Source: Trifolium pratense (Eukaryota > Streptophyta > Magnoliopsida > Fabales > Fabaceae). From it: 64,000 nt of DNA. The notes under the pieces were generated by a model, which was given only the letters and a program-made list of their open reading frames with translations, was not told where the DNA came from and searched no databases. Every line of letters begins with the position of its first letter. Positions within the stretch are counted from its first letter, which is position 1. Position numbers and translations under genes: made by a program. Below are positions 9,349 to 18,585 of the stretch, in pieces. The stretch covers positions 63,783,257 to 63,847,256 of the forward strand of contig NC_060060.1 in NCBI RefSeq assembly GCF_020283565.1, in the 5' to 3' direction.

Positions 9349-11622
9349 TGTAACACCCAAACCCTTTATTGTCTTTATTATGGCTTTAAAAAAAATTTCC
9401 TTTTCAAAAACGACGCAGCAGATGGAATAAAGTTCTAGACTTAAGTCAAATGGGATAAATTGTTGGTTCGAGATATTACACTCCTCTTTACAAAAATAAT
9501 ACTAATGTAATTAATTAGTAAAACTCGTTTATACAAATTATAGAATTAAATAGTGTATTTATTGATTATACAAAACAACCTAGACAAGGGACTCTATATA
9601 CATATAAAACCCCTTATTCCCGTGTCACAATCAGAGCGGAGCTTCGCCGACGACTCAACATCGATAAACACATAACCTGTGAAATCTGGTCCCAAACCAG
9701 TCAAATACACAAAACGGAGAGTTAGATAAACATAATCAAAATATACAAGTGTAAGTAAACGATACTTAAACACTTCATCAAAAATCATGCATATTCTAAC
9801 TCATAGATATACTTCATTAATCTTGTTTAATTAGAAGTTACAACCTAATTATACTCACACTTCATTAATAAGCATACATCATCAATCTCATTTAATTATA
9901 AGCTACAAGAAGTTATAATCAAATATCAATCATAATCCATAAACATCAAACATTGCCAATTAAGTGTCACATATCAATTATCACCAAAATGTACACATAG
10001 CCTAATGCATTCTAATGCCACAATCTTCATGCTATGTCCCCTAGACATATCTAATGCATGTGGTACCATCTTCTTTATTAGAGTATCTCACCTCGAATAT
10101 CCTTCTTTATCGGATAAATATAATCCGATATCCTTCTTTATTGGAATATCCAATATCACATATAATTCATGAATGCATGTGTGTATTTCATGAATTCACT
10201 CACAATCATTTTAATTAGCATTAAGCTCTTCTTTTACTAATGTGGAACACTATCCAACATTACTTCTTTATTAAGATAACACATACCTTAATATTATTCT
10301 TTATTAGAATAACATAATTCTAATATTCTTCTTTATTAAGTTGATTAACACCTTAATATACTTCTTTGATATTTAAACAAACATCATCAACAACCATTTA
10401 ACAATTGCATACAAACACAATTAATTCATGCCATCAACATACATCGATTATCACATACAATGTATTTATTTCGCATTTTAACACAATACCAAAATATAAG
10501 TCAATTGTATTAAACATGCATTATCTCATAAAACAACTTCCGGAATCGGAATCTACGCGAAAAACTGGGTAAAATAGGTTCCGGGGTCAAAGCTATCAAA
10601 AGTCAACAAAAGTCAACGAAAGTCAACGCTGTCAAAAATGAACTACGCTGGGGGCGTGAAGGGTTCACGCTGCGCGTGACACAAGGCTACGCCGCGCGTG
10701 GAAATGATCACGCTGCGCGTGATAAGAATCATGCTACCCGAGACGACCAACAACATTTCCAAAAGGATCACGCTGCGCGTGATGGGGATCACGCTGCGCG
10801 TGAGTGCTGAGGAACAGTCACGCTGGGGGCGTGAAAGACCACGCTGCGCGTGATAGATCTGATGTTCTTCATGTTCATACGAAAAATGGTCCAAAACTCA
10901 CTTATTTGGCCCCAAAACCCCATTTTACATGTTATAAAACCCAAATATGTTTGTTTTCATGTCTACTACACATACATAAACATACAAGAACATATTGATT
11001 TACAGATCTACTTCAAAACACGTCATAAAGTAAGAGATCTATACATTTTACTCAAAACTCATAAAACACATTGTTCTTGGATCTAAGATCCACAAATTCC
11101 CATTTTTACCCATTAAATTCGTTCATACAACTTGTTAAGAGTTTATTAAACATGTTATGATCAATAGATTTCACTTTCATTAAGAAAATCCCACAACCCA
11201 AAACGAAAATGAGTGAAAGAGTTTGGGAATGGAGGAATCGACATCCTCCCCTCTTTATGACCACTCATGAATATGAAATCTAACTCTCGTACCTTAATCC
11301 GACGAAAGCTCGACGATTGCTCCTCGAATCTCTCATCCAAGCTCTTTCCTTAGCTCCTTGCTCTCCCTTCTCTCTTCATTTCTCTATCAAGACCAAAAAT
11401 GGTCTTTCTCTCTCTACCATGGGCTATATAGCGCCCCCTCCTTAAGTCCAAGACCCATTGGGCCTCAAGCCCAATTGCTTGACCCAACTCGCGTTAACTC
11501 TCACTAACTCGCGCGTTAACTAAATCTCTCGATAAATAACTTAAAGTTACTATCTTACTTAAAAGCCACGTCACCAAATAAATAAACACTTATATAGTGA
11601 ATAATAAATTTGGGTCGTTACA
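9349..11622 (-). repeat. 5' LTR of the LARD-like element
   Basis: This is a 2,274-bp copy nearly identical to 3815-6088. It carries the same palindrome cluster (10644-10852) and hairpin ladder (about 10070-10366). In the direction of transcription it is the promoter-bearing LTR. It is followed by the target duplication GGAGC at 11623-11627. Confidence 0.9.
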
Positions 11623-11921
11623 GGAGCAGCAGCTGAGACTGTCTAGTTTTTTTTACAAGCAAAAGTGCAATAATGGAAAAAACTATCGTCCTAAAATATA
11701 CAGTGCCGGTTTTAGTTAATCAATAACATTATTTAAAAAGGAGTGACAACTATTCCCAATTTTGATTAATTCTCGCGTGAAGACCATATATGAATTATGT
11801 AAAAACCAAGTGTGTGTGTGTGTGCGGACAATACATCGTGATGTTAAAATCTCCATATTTCTATTCTCTCCATCTGATATGCTTAATTGCAAAAATTATC
11901 TAGAAAAGCACTAATTTTGCA

Positions 11922-11983
11922 GGGTCCAAATTCATTGATTGCAGTAACTGCATAGCCAAAGTGAATTTACTGAATCCAAATCC
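11922..11983. repeat. Inverted repeat, right arm
   Basis: Partner of 3615-3677 in opposite orientation. Both arms are flanked by a CCTACCACAAAC-type motif on the outer side of the TTTGGATTC end, showing that the duplication extends slightly beyond the arm. Confidence 0.7.
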
Positions 11984-12054
11984 TACCACAAACACAACGA
12001 ATCTACTATGTGATTAAAGCTTACAAGACTCGGTTTTCAAAAATCGAAACTTAC

Positions 12055-12188
12055 CTCCTCACAGACTCAGTTTTGTTCTTCTTCGTCTTCACAGTTTCGT
12101 TCTTCTTCTTCGTCATTTCTTTCTTCGAGTTCGCCGTTTCCTTCTTCTTGATGTTCGTCGGTTTCATCTTCGTTTTCGTTCCGTTCAT
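12055..12188 (-). pseudogene. Probable first exon of the MULE transposase
   Basis: On the minus strand an ATG at 12188-12186 opens 44 codons of very Lys/Thr-rich sequence (MNGTKTKMKPTNIKKK at the start; nuclear-localisation-like). It ends at a textbook donor AG|GTAAGT (12055/12054). Joining to the acceptor TTTCACAG before 3432 keeps the frame into the PB1-like VVFHHGGQFV segment, which supports the model. The intron would be about 810 bp without the 7.8-kb retrotransposon. The ATG choice is the first in frame that I see; an upstream start is possible. Confidence 0.5.
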
Positions 12189-12339
12189 ATGCAGCGATTG
12201 TTCTTCGTTTTCAATTTCAACTTGGGGTTAGGGCAAAGCGATTGTTCTTGCGTTACTATGTGATTGCAGTTTTCTTTTTTTTTTGTTACTCTATTATTAT
12301 TAGTTATTATTATTATTATTATTATTATTGTATTTGCTA

Positions 12340-12540
12340 TTATATATATAATAACAACTTTTAGTCAAAAAAAAAAGAAATCTTTTAGTCAAAAAAAAAA
12401 AGAAATATTTTTTTTTTATATATATAATAACAACTTTTAGTCAAAAAAAAAAAAATTTCTTTTAGTCAAAAAAAAAAGAAATTTTTTTTTTATATATAAT
12501 AACAACTTTTAGTCAAAAAAAAAAAAATAACAAAACTTTC
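12340..12540. repeat. Low-complexity tandem A/T-rich repeat
   Basis: About three copies of a roughly 65-bp block made of TATATATAATAACAACTTTT, AGTC and long A and T runs. It follows a (TTA)n tract at about 12295-12330. It is non-coding and lies in the MULE 5' region. Confidence 0.7.
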
Positions 12541-12639
12541 TTTTAAGTAAGTTCATAAAAATATAACAACTTTTAAGTTTTTTTTTTAATTAAAAACTCA
12601 CATTAATTAATGAGTTGGCAATTAAAAATAAATAAAAAA

Positions 12640-12815
12640 TAAATTAATTTCCACGTGTCATGCCACGTCAAGATTCTTCCATGTCATATACCCACTTGTT
12701 GAGCCAGGGGGTAACGCAAGGAATCTTGACAATGCAAGGGGTAATCTCAAAAAAATATTTTACAGGGGGTAACGCAAAACTCGCCTATTTTGCATGGGTA
12801 TAACACTATTTACCC
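12640..12815 (-). repeat. MULE terminal inverted repeat (right end)
   Basis: In reverse complement this matches 16385-16540 closely: GGGTAAATAGTGTTATACCC at the tip, then GGCGAGTTTTGCGTTACCCC, and an inner block ending near GACACGTGGAAATTAATT. It carries about 24 extra bases inside compared with the left end. The tip is followed by TAAAAAAAA. Confidence 0.85.
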
Positions 12816-13407
12816 TAAAAAAAATATTCATGTAGGCTACTTCCTTAGCACATTGGATTCTACCTGGACAGAAGCTTGGTACAGGAAAATAGACAGAGAG
12901 ACACGCCATAAACTTGACACAGTGGATGATGAGTGAGAAAAAGGTGCAGCCACTAATTGTACTATGTCACATGGGGGTCTAATAAAAAGGTGTAAAATTG
13001 GTGAGAATATGTTTTACTTATCTCCACTTCCTTAGCACTAAAAATGCATAGCAAACAATTTGCAAGAGACAAGCTGAGAATAATATTGTCTCGTAATAAT
13101 GCCTAACTATTTTTTTTATTAATTTTAGATTTAAATATATTTTATATTTAAAATAAAATAATATTAGGGTTTAATTGAATATTTAGGATTTGTTTAGAAT
13201 TTATAGAATTAGTTTGTTATTTAAAATATATGATTTGTTTTTATGCAGCTCTGTATATAGAGTCATATAGTTATGAAGAATATAGGAGAAAGAAAAACAA
13301 GAACATAAGACTATTCTCCATGTACAAATATATTTTCTTCTCCCCATCTCCACAAAAATATATCCAAATTCCGCAATACCAAAAACATAAAAAAACCATA
13401 TCAGTGG
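12816..13407. repeat. Host repeat Y, copy A (possible old Copia LTR)
   Basis: Copy of the sequence also found at 20778-21370 and, from its middle, at 23458-23786. It starts with the MULE duplication TAAAAAAAA and ends with AGTGG, the Sirevirus duplication. In the uninterrupted copy the next bases make TGGTATAGAGC, one base short of the Met primer-binding site TGGTATCAGAGC, so Y may be the LTR and leader of an older Copia element. No intact gene. Confidence 0.65.
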
Positions 13408-14448
13408 TGTTGGGTTTTTGTATATTGGCTACATTTTGCAAAAACATATTTTAGCCAAGTGTTGAGACAAGTGTGCTGACCCCAAGTGTTGTGACAAATG
13501 TTGTTACACTTTGGAACAACACCTGACTCTGTTCTGCGCGTGCCAGCTAGATGTTATTATTTTCTACTCAATCTTTTGAAGATCTGTTTGAAGAATTGTT
13601 TCAAGGTTTCTTACAGAGGAAGGCGCACGTGTTTAATGTGTTTCATGAGGCAGCCAAACCCTAGTTTTATTTTCCAAAAGAATTATATTTTTGGAAAATA
13701 TATTTTTGCGTTTCAAAAATATAACTATTATTTTCAGAAATATATCACTGCTGCCGCAATTCTAGAAGCCCTAATTTTGTCTTGAAGCCCAAGTCGTTCT
13801 ACTACTATAAATACGAAGGCAAGCATATGGTTTCAAGAATCTAAAACCGTGTTCTTACAAAGCGTGTGTTATTAGGGTTTTAGAGTGTTAATTGTGAGCC
13901 TTTCTTGTATCTCATTGATGCAAGCTTAGGACCTGTGTTTTACTGAGTTGTAATTGTGAACTTCTCCCAAGCTTTGAAGTACGGAGATTGTTCTATTGTG
14001 TTGTGTGGTTTACTCGCAAGCTTTTAAGCAAGAGTGAATCCTAGTTTCTTAGGAGTGTGTCTCCACCTGTTGTGTTTGTTGAATTGAATAGCAGCGCTGT
14101 CTGTGTTGCTAAGGTGGGAATTGGGACGGGGTCTCATATCTAGGAGTTCCTAGGTAGAAGGGTCATTGGGTAGTGATTAAGTGAGAAGTTGTAAACGGGT
14201 GAGTTTAGCTTCGAAGTAATACTGCTGATAGTGGACTTCATTCCTGGATTGGTATCCCCCAGAGTAGGCTTTAGGCTGAACTGGGTTAACAACTCTTGTG
14301 TGTTATTTACTTTACTGTTTGTATTGTTTTATGTTATTTGCTCTGTTCTGTAGACAAGTGTTGGCGCACCGGTAGCAACATCTGTCTACAACAGACAAGT
14401 GTTGATACACCTTGATCAACACCTGTCCACTGTGTGCCAGGAATTTCA
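13408..14448 (+). repeat. Sirevirus LTR (duplicate 5' copy)
   Basis: Starts TGTTGGG and ends TTTCA. TATAAATA is at 13806-13813. Palindromic CAAGTGTTG/CAACACTTG half-sites cluster at both ends of the LTR. Same length and sequence as 23787-24827. Confidence 0.92.
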
Positions 14449-14517
14449 ATTGGCATCAGAGCAGGCACCCTGTTCTGAATTTTAGGGTGAGCTCCAGGGA
14501 AACTTTTTCTGGCAAGG

Positions 14518-15013
14518 ATGGACAAAGAAGGAGGGTTTGTTACCAGACCACCTCTTCTGGTTGGTGCTTCAAACTATGACTATTGGAAGTCCCGCATGAT
14601 GGCCTTTCTAAAACAAATTGATAGCAAGACATGGAAGGCAGTTCTGAGAGGGTGGACTCCACCTGTGAAGATGGACAAAGATGGTAAACCAACTCTTGAG
14701 TTGAAATCTGCTGAAGAATGGTCCAAAGAAGAGGATGAGCTTGCTCTTGCAAACTCAAAAGCATTATATGCACTATATAATGGTGTTGACAAGCACATAT
14801 TCAGACTCATCAAAAAGTGTGTCTCTGCTAAGGAAGCTTGGACAATTCTTGAGACTGTTCATGAAGGTACCTCTAAAGTGAAGCTGTCAAAGCTACAACT
14901 CCTAACCACTAAGTTTGAGAATCTAAGAATGAATGATGATGAAACCATTCAGGAATTTCACATGACCATACTTGACTATGATAATCAGTTTGATGCCTTG
15001 GGTGAAAAGATAC
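14518..15013 (+). pseudogene. Sirevirus gag, N-terminal fragment
   Basis: The first 165 codons equal the start of the Gag-Pol at 24897 (MDKEGGFVTRPPLLVGASNY...; DUF4219/UBN2-type Gag). The frame then runs for some 25 codons into unrelated MULE DNA and stops at 15090. The hybrid tail (after GEKI) is not Gag. It lacks zinc knuckles and all of pol. Confidence 0.88.
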
Positions 15014-15982
15014 TTGAACCAACTCCAACAATTGGTTTTGCTAAAGTTTGCTGCATGATCCTTTCACTACTTCTTTTCCTTTTCCCATGATACAATTTCC
15101 TCTTCATAGATTTCTGCTTCACAGCCTTGCCCTTCACAACATTGTCTTTGTCATGGTCTGCGTTGTCCTTATTAGCTTCAGCAATGTCTTCCACAGTTAC
15201 TTCAGGAATTGTTGCCATAACTTCATCAGAGATCTCTTCAAATAGAGACTGACTTGCACCACTCACAGTTCCAACCACAACTTCAGCTTCACCAGTGCTT
15301 GCATTACCTCCTACTTCACTAGTACTTGCATTACATTTAGCTTTACCTTTTGGCGGTTTCCTCTACAACAAAGAACAACATTAATATTAGTCATCCACAA
15401 TTATCAAACCAAAATACTGCATTTTATTAAAACAAATCAATTTACCTTTCTGTTCAAACCCTCTTGGGTTTGAGTTTTGCTCTTGCATGCTCTTGTATTA
15501 TGGCCAAACTCACTACACCTGGTGCACCTGTAATCAACACCTCTTGACCTCTTCCTAGCACCATCTTCATCAACTCCTCTAATTCTCAATTTTTTTGGTC
15601 TACCTGGACCAATTTTATACACGGGTGGTAGAAGGATTTCATAAACATCTTCAGGTGGTTTAGGCGTAGGCCACATGTACATTCCATTAATGGGACTAAC
15701 AGCAAAACCATAGCAAAGGGCATACTTATCTCTTGAATAACAGTCATCAACAAAGTCTAATGGGTCTTTTAACCTATAACCAATTGCTGCAACAGCATGC
15801 CTACAAGGAATGCCAACGAATTCCCAAAAATTGCAAAAGCATGTTCTTTTAGAAACATCAACAATAAATTGTTGTTGGTTATATGCATGTGTCACTTGCC
15901 ATTGTTCACCATTAGAGCAAGTTGGTGCCCACTTACTTGCCATAAACACCTCTTTCTCTAATCTCTTCATAGGCATTGGCAT
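15011..15982 (-). pseudogene. MuDR transposase C-terminal part, copy 1
   Basis: On the minus strand a SWIM zinc-finger exon (15446 to about 15982; CFCNFWEFVGIPCRHAVAAI) is followed by a CCHC knuckle (CTRCSEFGHNTRAC). A 73-bp intron follows (15373-15445, donor AAG|GTAAAT, acceptor TTGTAG). The last exon is cut at 15011 by the junction with Sirevirus gag, so the natural C-terminus is missing. The SWIM domain in MULE transposases follows the DDE core and is thought to help DNA or protein binding. The catalytic core is absent. Confidence 0.85.
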
Positions 15983-16124
15983 GATTTTATGTTGCCACTT
16001 AGTTATATATAATATAATTTTTTATCATTGTTGACTGATTTACTTGAACCTTGTCCTCAAGGTTCTAGAGATTATCTACAAGGCCGATAAAAATTCATAT
16101 GTAAAAAAATATTTAGCTCATTTT

Positions 16125-16352
16125 AGAATACTCTCTTGAAATTTCAAAATTCGTCAAATGTTTTCTGGAATTTGAAAATTGGCAAATACCTCATAAAATT
16201 ATAAAACGTCAATCAAATTATCCCTTGACGTGGACTCTGACCAGTAGTGTCAGGGACAATTTGATTGACTTTTTATAATTTCAGGAAAATATTTACCTAT
16301 TTTTAAATTTTAGAAAGATATTTAACAAATTTTAAAATTTGAAGGATATTTA
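16125..16352. repeat. MITE-like long hairpin in X, copy 1
   Basis: Two arms pair over about 100 bp each around a centre at about 16230-16248 (ACTCTGACCAGTAGT). The inner arms are AAATTATAAAACGTCAATCA (16196 onward) and, in reverse complement, AAATTATAAAAAGTCAATCA (from 16281 down). Non-coding. Copies lie at 18326-18553 and, diverged, at about 20527-20754. Confidence 0.7.
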
Positions 16353-16375
16353 ACAGTTTACTCTCATTTCCTCTA

Positions 16376-16384
16376 TAAAAAAAA
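16376..16384. other. MULE target duplication TAAAAAAAA (left)
   Basis: Nine bases directly before the MULE tip GGGTAAATAG. The same nine follow the right tip at 12816-12824. The unoccupied site at 20778-20786 has them once. Nine bases is the usual Mutator duplication length. Confidence 0.85.
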
Positions 16385-16903
16385 GGGTAAATAGTGTTAT
16401 ACCCCCTGCAAAATAGGCGAGTTTTGCGTTACCCCCCTGCAATATCAAGATTCCTTGCGTTACCCCCCTGACTCAACAAGTGGGCATATGACATGGAAGA
16501 ATCTTGACGTGGCATGACACGTGGAAATTAATTTATTTTTTATTTATTTTTAATTGCCAACTCAGTAATTATTTATTTTTTAATTAAAAAAAATGAAAAA
16601 AAAACTTTTTTTTTAAAGAAACTTTTTTTTTTACGAACCTAGGTAAAAGAAAGTTGTAATTTTTTTTCCAGGGGGGTAATGCAAAACTCGCGTATTTTGC
16701 AGAGGGTAACGTAAAACGCGATTTTGCCCAAATTGAAAACTTTCTTCGTTTTTGCCCTAATCCCCTTGGTTTGATAAAAAATTCGGCAACATAAGGCTTA
16801 ATTTATAAGGTCTTCCTTACTTGACAAGATAATAAAATCAGAATAAAGTGTATAATGTACACTTGGTAACTCCTGCACTTAAAGTGCATCATTCATTAGA
16901 TAG

Positions 16904-17091
16904 TAATAAGCACATCTAGTGCTTAAGTCATTACAACACCAAAATAAGCACATATAGTGCATACTAATTCATAACACCACCATAATAAGCACATATAGTG
17001 CATAAGTCATTGCAATCTCAAAATAAGCACATATAGTGCATAATGTACACAAAATAAGCACATATAGTCATACGACATTACACAAGTAAGC
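16904..17091. repeat. Minisatellite TAAGCACATATAGTGCATA
   Basis: About six degenerate copies of AATAAGCACATATAGTGCAT occur in the MULE between its terminal repeat and the transposase stop codon. The core GCACATATAGTGC is nearly palindromic. Copied at 19105-19292. Confidence 0.8.
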
Positions 17092-17092
17092 A

Positions 17093-18183
17093 CTAATTTT
17101 TGTTAATATTTTTCCAATATTTCATGGCTCTATAACAAGTTTCAAGCTTTGTTGAATCTTCTTGTGTTAATATCCCTTCATGTGGCTCTTTAATCACTAT
17201 AGGTTGGGCAATACTTGAACCAACTCCAACAATTGGTTTTGCTAAAGTTTGCTGCATGATCCTTTCACTACTTCTTTTCCTTTTCCCATGATACAATTTC
17301 CTCTTCATAGATTTCTGCTTCACAGCCTTGCCCTTCACAACATTGTCTTTGTCATGGTCTGCGTTGTCCTTATTAGCTTCAGCAATGTCTTCAACAGTTA
17401 CTTCAGGAATTGTTGCCATAACTTCATCAGAGATCTCTTCAAATAGAGACTGACTTGCACCACTCACAGTTCCAACCACAACTTCAGCTTCACCAGTGCT
17501 TGCATTACCTCCTACTTCACTAGTACTTGCATTACATTTAGCTTTACCTTTTGGCGGTTTCCTCTACAACAAAGAACAACATTAATATTAGTCATCCACA
17601 ATTATCAAACCAAAATACTGCATTTTATTAAAACAAATCAATTTACCTTTCTGTTCAAACCCTCTTGGGTTTGAGTTTTGCTCTTGCATGCTCTTGTATT
17701 ATGGCCAAACTCACTACACCTGGTGCACCTGTAATCAACACCTCTTGACCTCTTCCTAGCACCATCTTCATCAACTCCTCTAATTCTCAATTTTTTTGGT
17801 CTACCTGGACCAATTTTATACACGGGTGGTAGAAGGATTTCATAAACATCTTCAGGTGGTTTAGGCGTAGGCCACATGTACATTCCATTAATGGGACTAA
17901 CAGCAAAACCATAGCAAAGGGCATACTTATCTCTTGAATAACAGTCATCAACAAAGTCTAATGGGTCTTTTAACCTATAACCAATTGCTGCAACAGCATG
18001 CCTACAAGGAATGCCAACGAATTCCCAAAAATTGCAAAAGCATGTTCTTTTAGAAACATCAACAATAAATTGTTGTTGGTTATATGCATGTGTCACTTGC
18101 CATTGTTCACCATTAGAGCAAGTTGGTGCCCACTTACTTGCCATAAACACCTCTTTCTCTAATCTCTTCATAGGCATTGGCAT
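17093..18183 (-). pseudogene. MuDR transposase C-terminal part, copy 2
   Basis: The SWIM exon runs from about 18183 (MPMPMKRLEKEVF) to 17647. It contains C-x-C...C-x-H (CFCNFWEFVGIPCRHA), a Pro-rich segment, a basic GPGRPKKLR motif (AT-hook-like) and the CCHC knuckle. The phase-0 intron is 17574-17646. The last exon (17573-17093) encodes a Lys/Glu-rich tail ending KYWKNINKN. All of this is in frame, so the fragment is young, but it has no start context or DDE core. Confidence 0.87.
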
Positions 18184-18585
18184 GATTTTATGTTGCCACT
18201 TAGTTATATATAATATAATTTTTTATCATTGTTGACTGATTTACTTGAACCTTGTCCTCAAGGTTCTAGAGATTATCTACAAGGCCGATAAAAATTCATA
18301 TGTAAAAAAATATTTAGCTCATTTTAGAATACTCTCTTGAAATTTCAAAATTCGTCAAATGTTTTCTGGAATTTGAAAATTGGCAAATACCTCATAAAAT
18401 TATAAAACGTCAATCAAATTATCCCTTGACGTGGACTCTGACCAGTAGTGTCAGGGACAATTTGATTGACTTTTTATAATTTCAGGAAAATATTTACCTA
18501 TTTTTAAATTTTAGAAAGATATTTAACAAATTTTAAAATTTGAAGGATATTTAACAGTTTACTCTCATTTCCTCTATAAAAAAAA

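Larger units (their letters stand above)
3815..11622 (-). mobile_element. Non-autonomous LTR retrotransposon (LARD-like, probable Ty3/Gypsy derivative)
   Basis: Two direct LTRs of 2,274 bp (3815-6088 and 9349-11622) flank a 3,260-bp interior. A primer-binding site complementary to initiator tRNA-Met (TGGTATCAGAGC, minus strand, 9335-9346) next to the right LTR and a purine tract next to the left LTR set the orientation as minus. The interior is too short for gag-pol and holds no long ORF. By eye the LTRs differ at about six sites (for example near 4053, 4555, 5167 and 5215), implying a recent insertion. Since it cannot make its own proteins, it was presumably mobilised in trans. It sits in the first intron of the MULE transposase. 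Confidence 0.88.
2030..12815 (-). mobile_element. Mutator-like element (MULE), 5' half, with a retrotransposon inserted in it
   Basis: The element is transcribed on the minus strand. It ends on the right with a long terminal inverted repeat (12640-12815) whose outer end, read inward, is GGGTAAATAGTGTTATACCC, followed by the target duplication TAAAAAAAA (12816-12824). The matching left end of the same family occurs at 16385 and 18586. The first transposase exon is at 12055-12188 and the second begins at 3432. The 3815-11622 retrotransposon lies in the intron between them. The left side is cut at 2029 by an LTR insertion, so the end of the catalytic core is not present here. Confidence 0.8.
13408..15013 (+). 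mobile_element. Sirevirus 5' end, duplicate copy, broken inside gag
   Basis: Contains a complete 1,041-bp LTR (13408-14448), the primer-binding site (14451-14462), leader and the first 165 or so codons of gag. By eye it is identical to 23787-25392, including the same flank and AGTGG duplication, so it is a copy of that locus and not a separate insertion. At 15010-15013 (ATAC) it switches abruptly into the MULE 3' fragment. Confidence 0.9.
16385..18231 (-). mobile_element. MULE 3' half, copy 2
   Basis: Begins with the left terminal repeat (16385-16540). It then has an A/T-rich block, a minisatellite (about 16904-17091), the transposase last exon (17093-17573), a 73-bp intron and the SWIM exon (17647 to about 18183). 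It breaks off at about 18231 into X. With the 5' half at 2030-12815 it would make up most of one element; the part between the first catalytic Asp and the SWIM finger is not in the window. Confidence 0.85.

Noticed and set aside
12010..12231. Phe-rich plus-strand ORF of 73 codons
   Set aside because: It is the antisense of the Lys-rich MULE first exon, which has a proper donor site on the minus strand.
13498..13785. 95-codon ORF in the Sirevirus LTR, repeated at 23877 and 32079
   Set aside because: It lies wholly within the LTR around the promoter; no protein similarity recognised.
15048..15245. Plus-strand ORF of 65 codons, repeated at 17249 and 19450
   Set aside because: Antisense of the last transposase exon.
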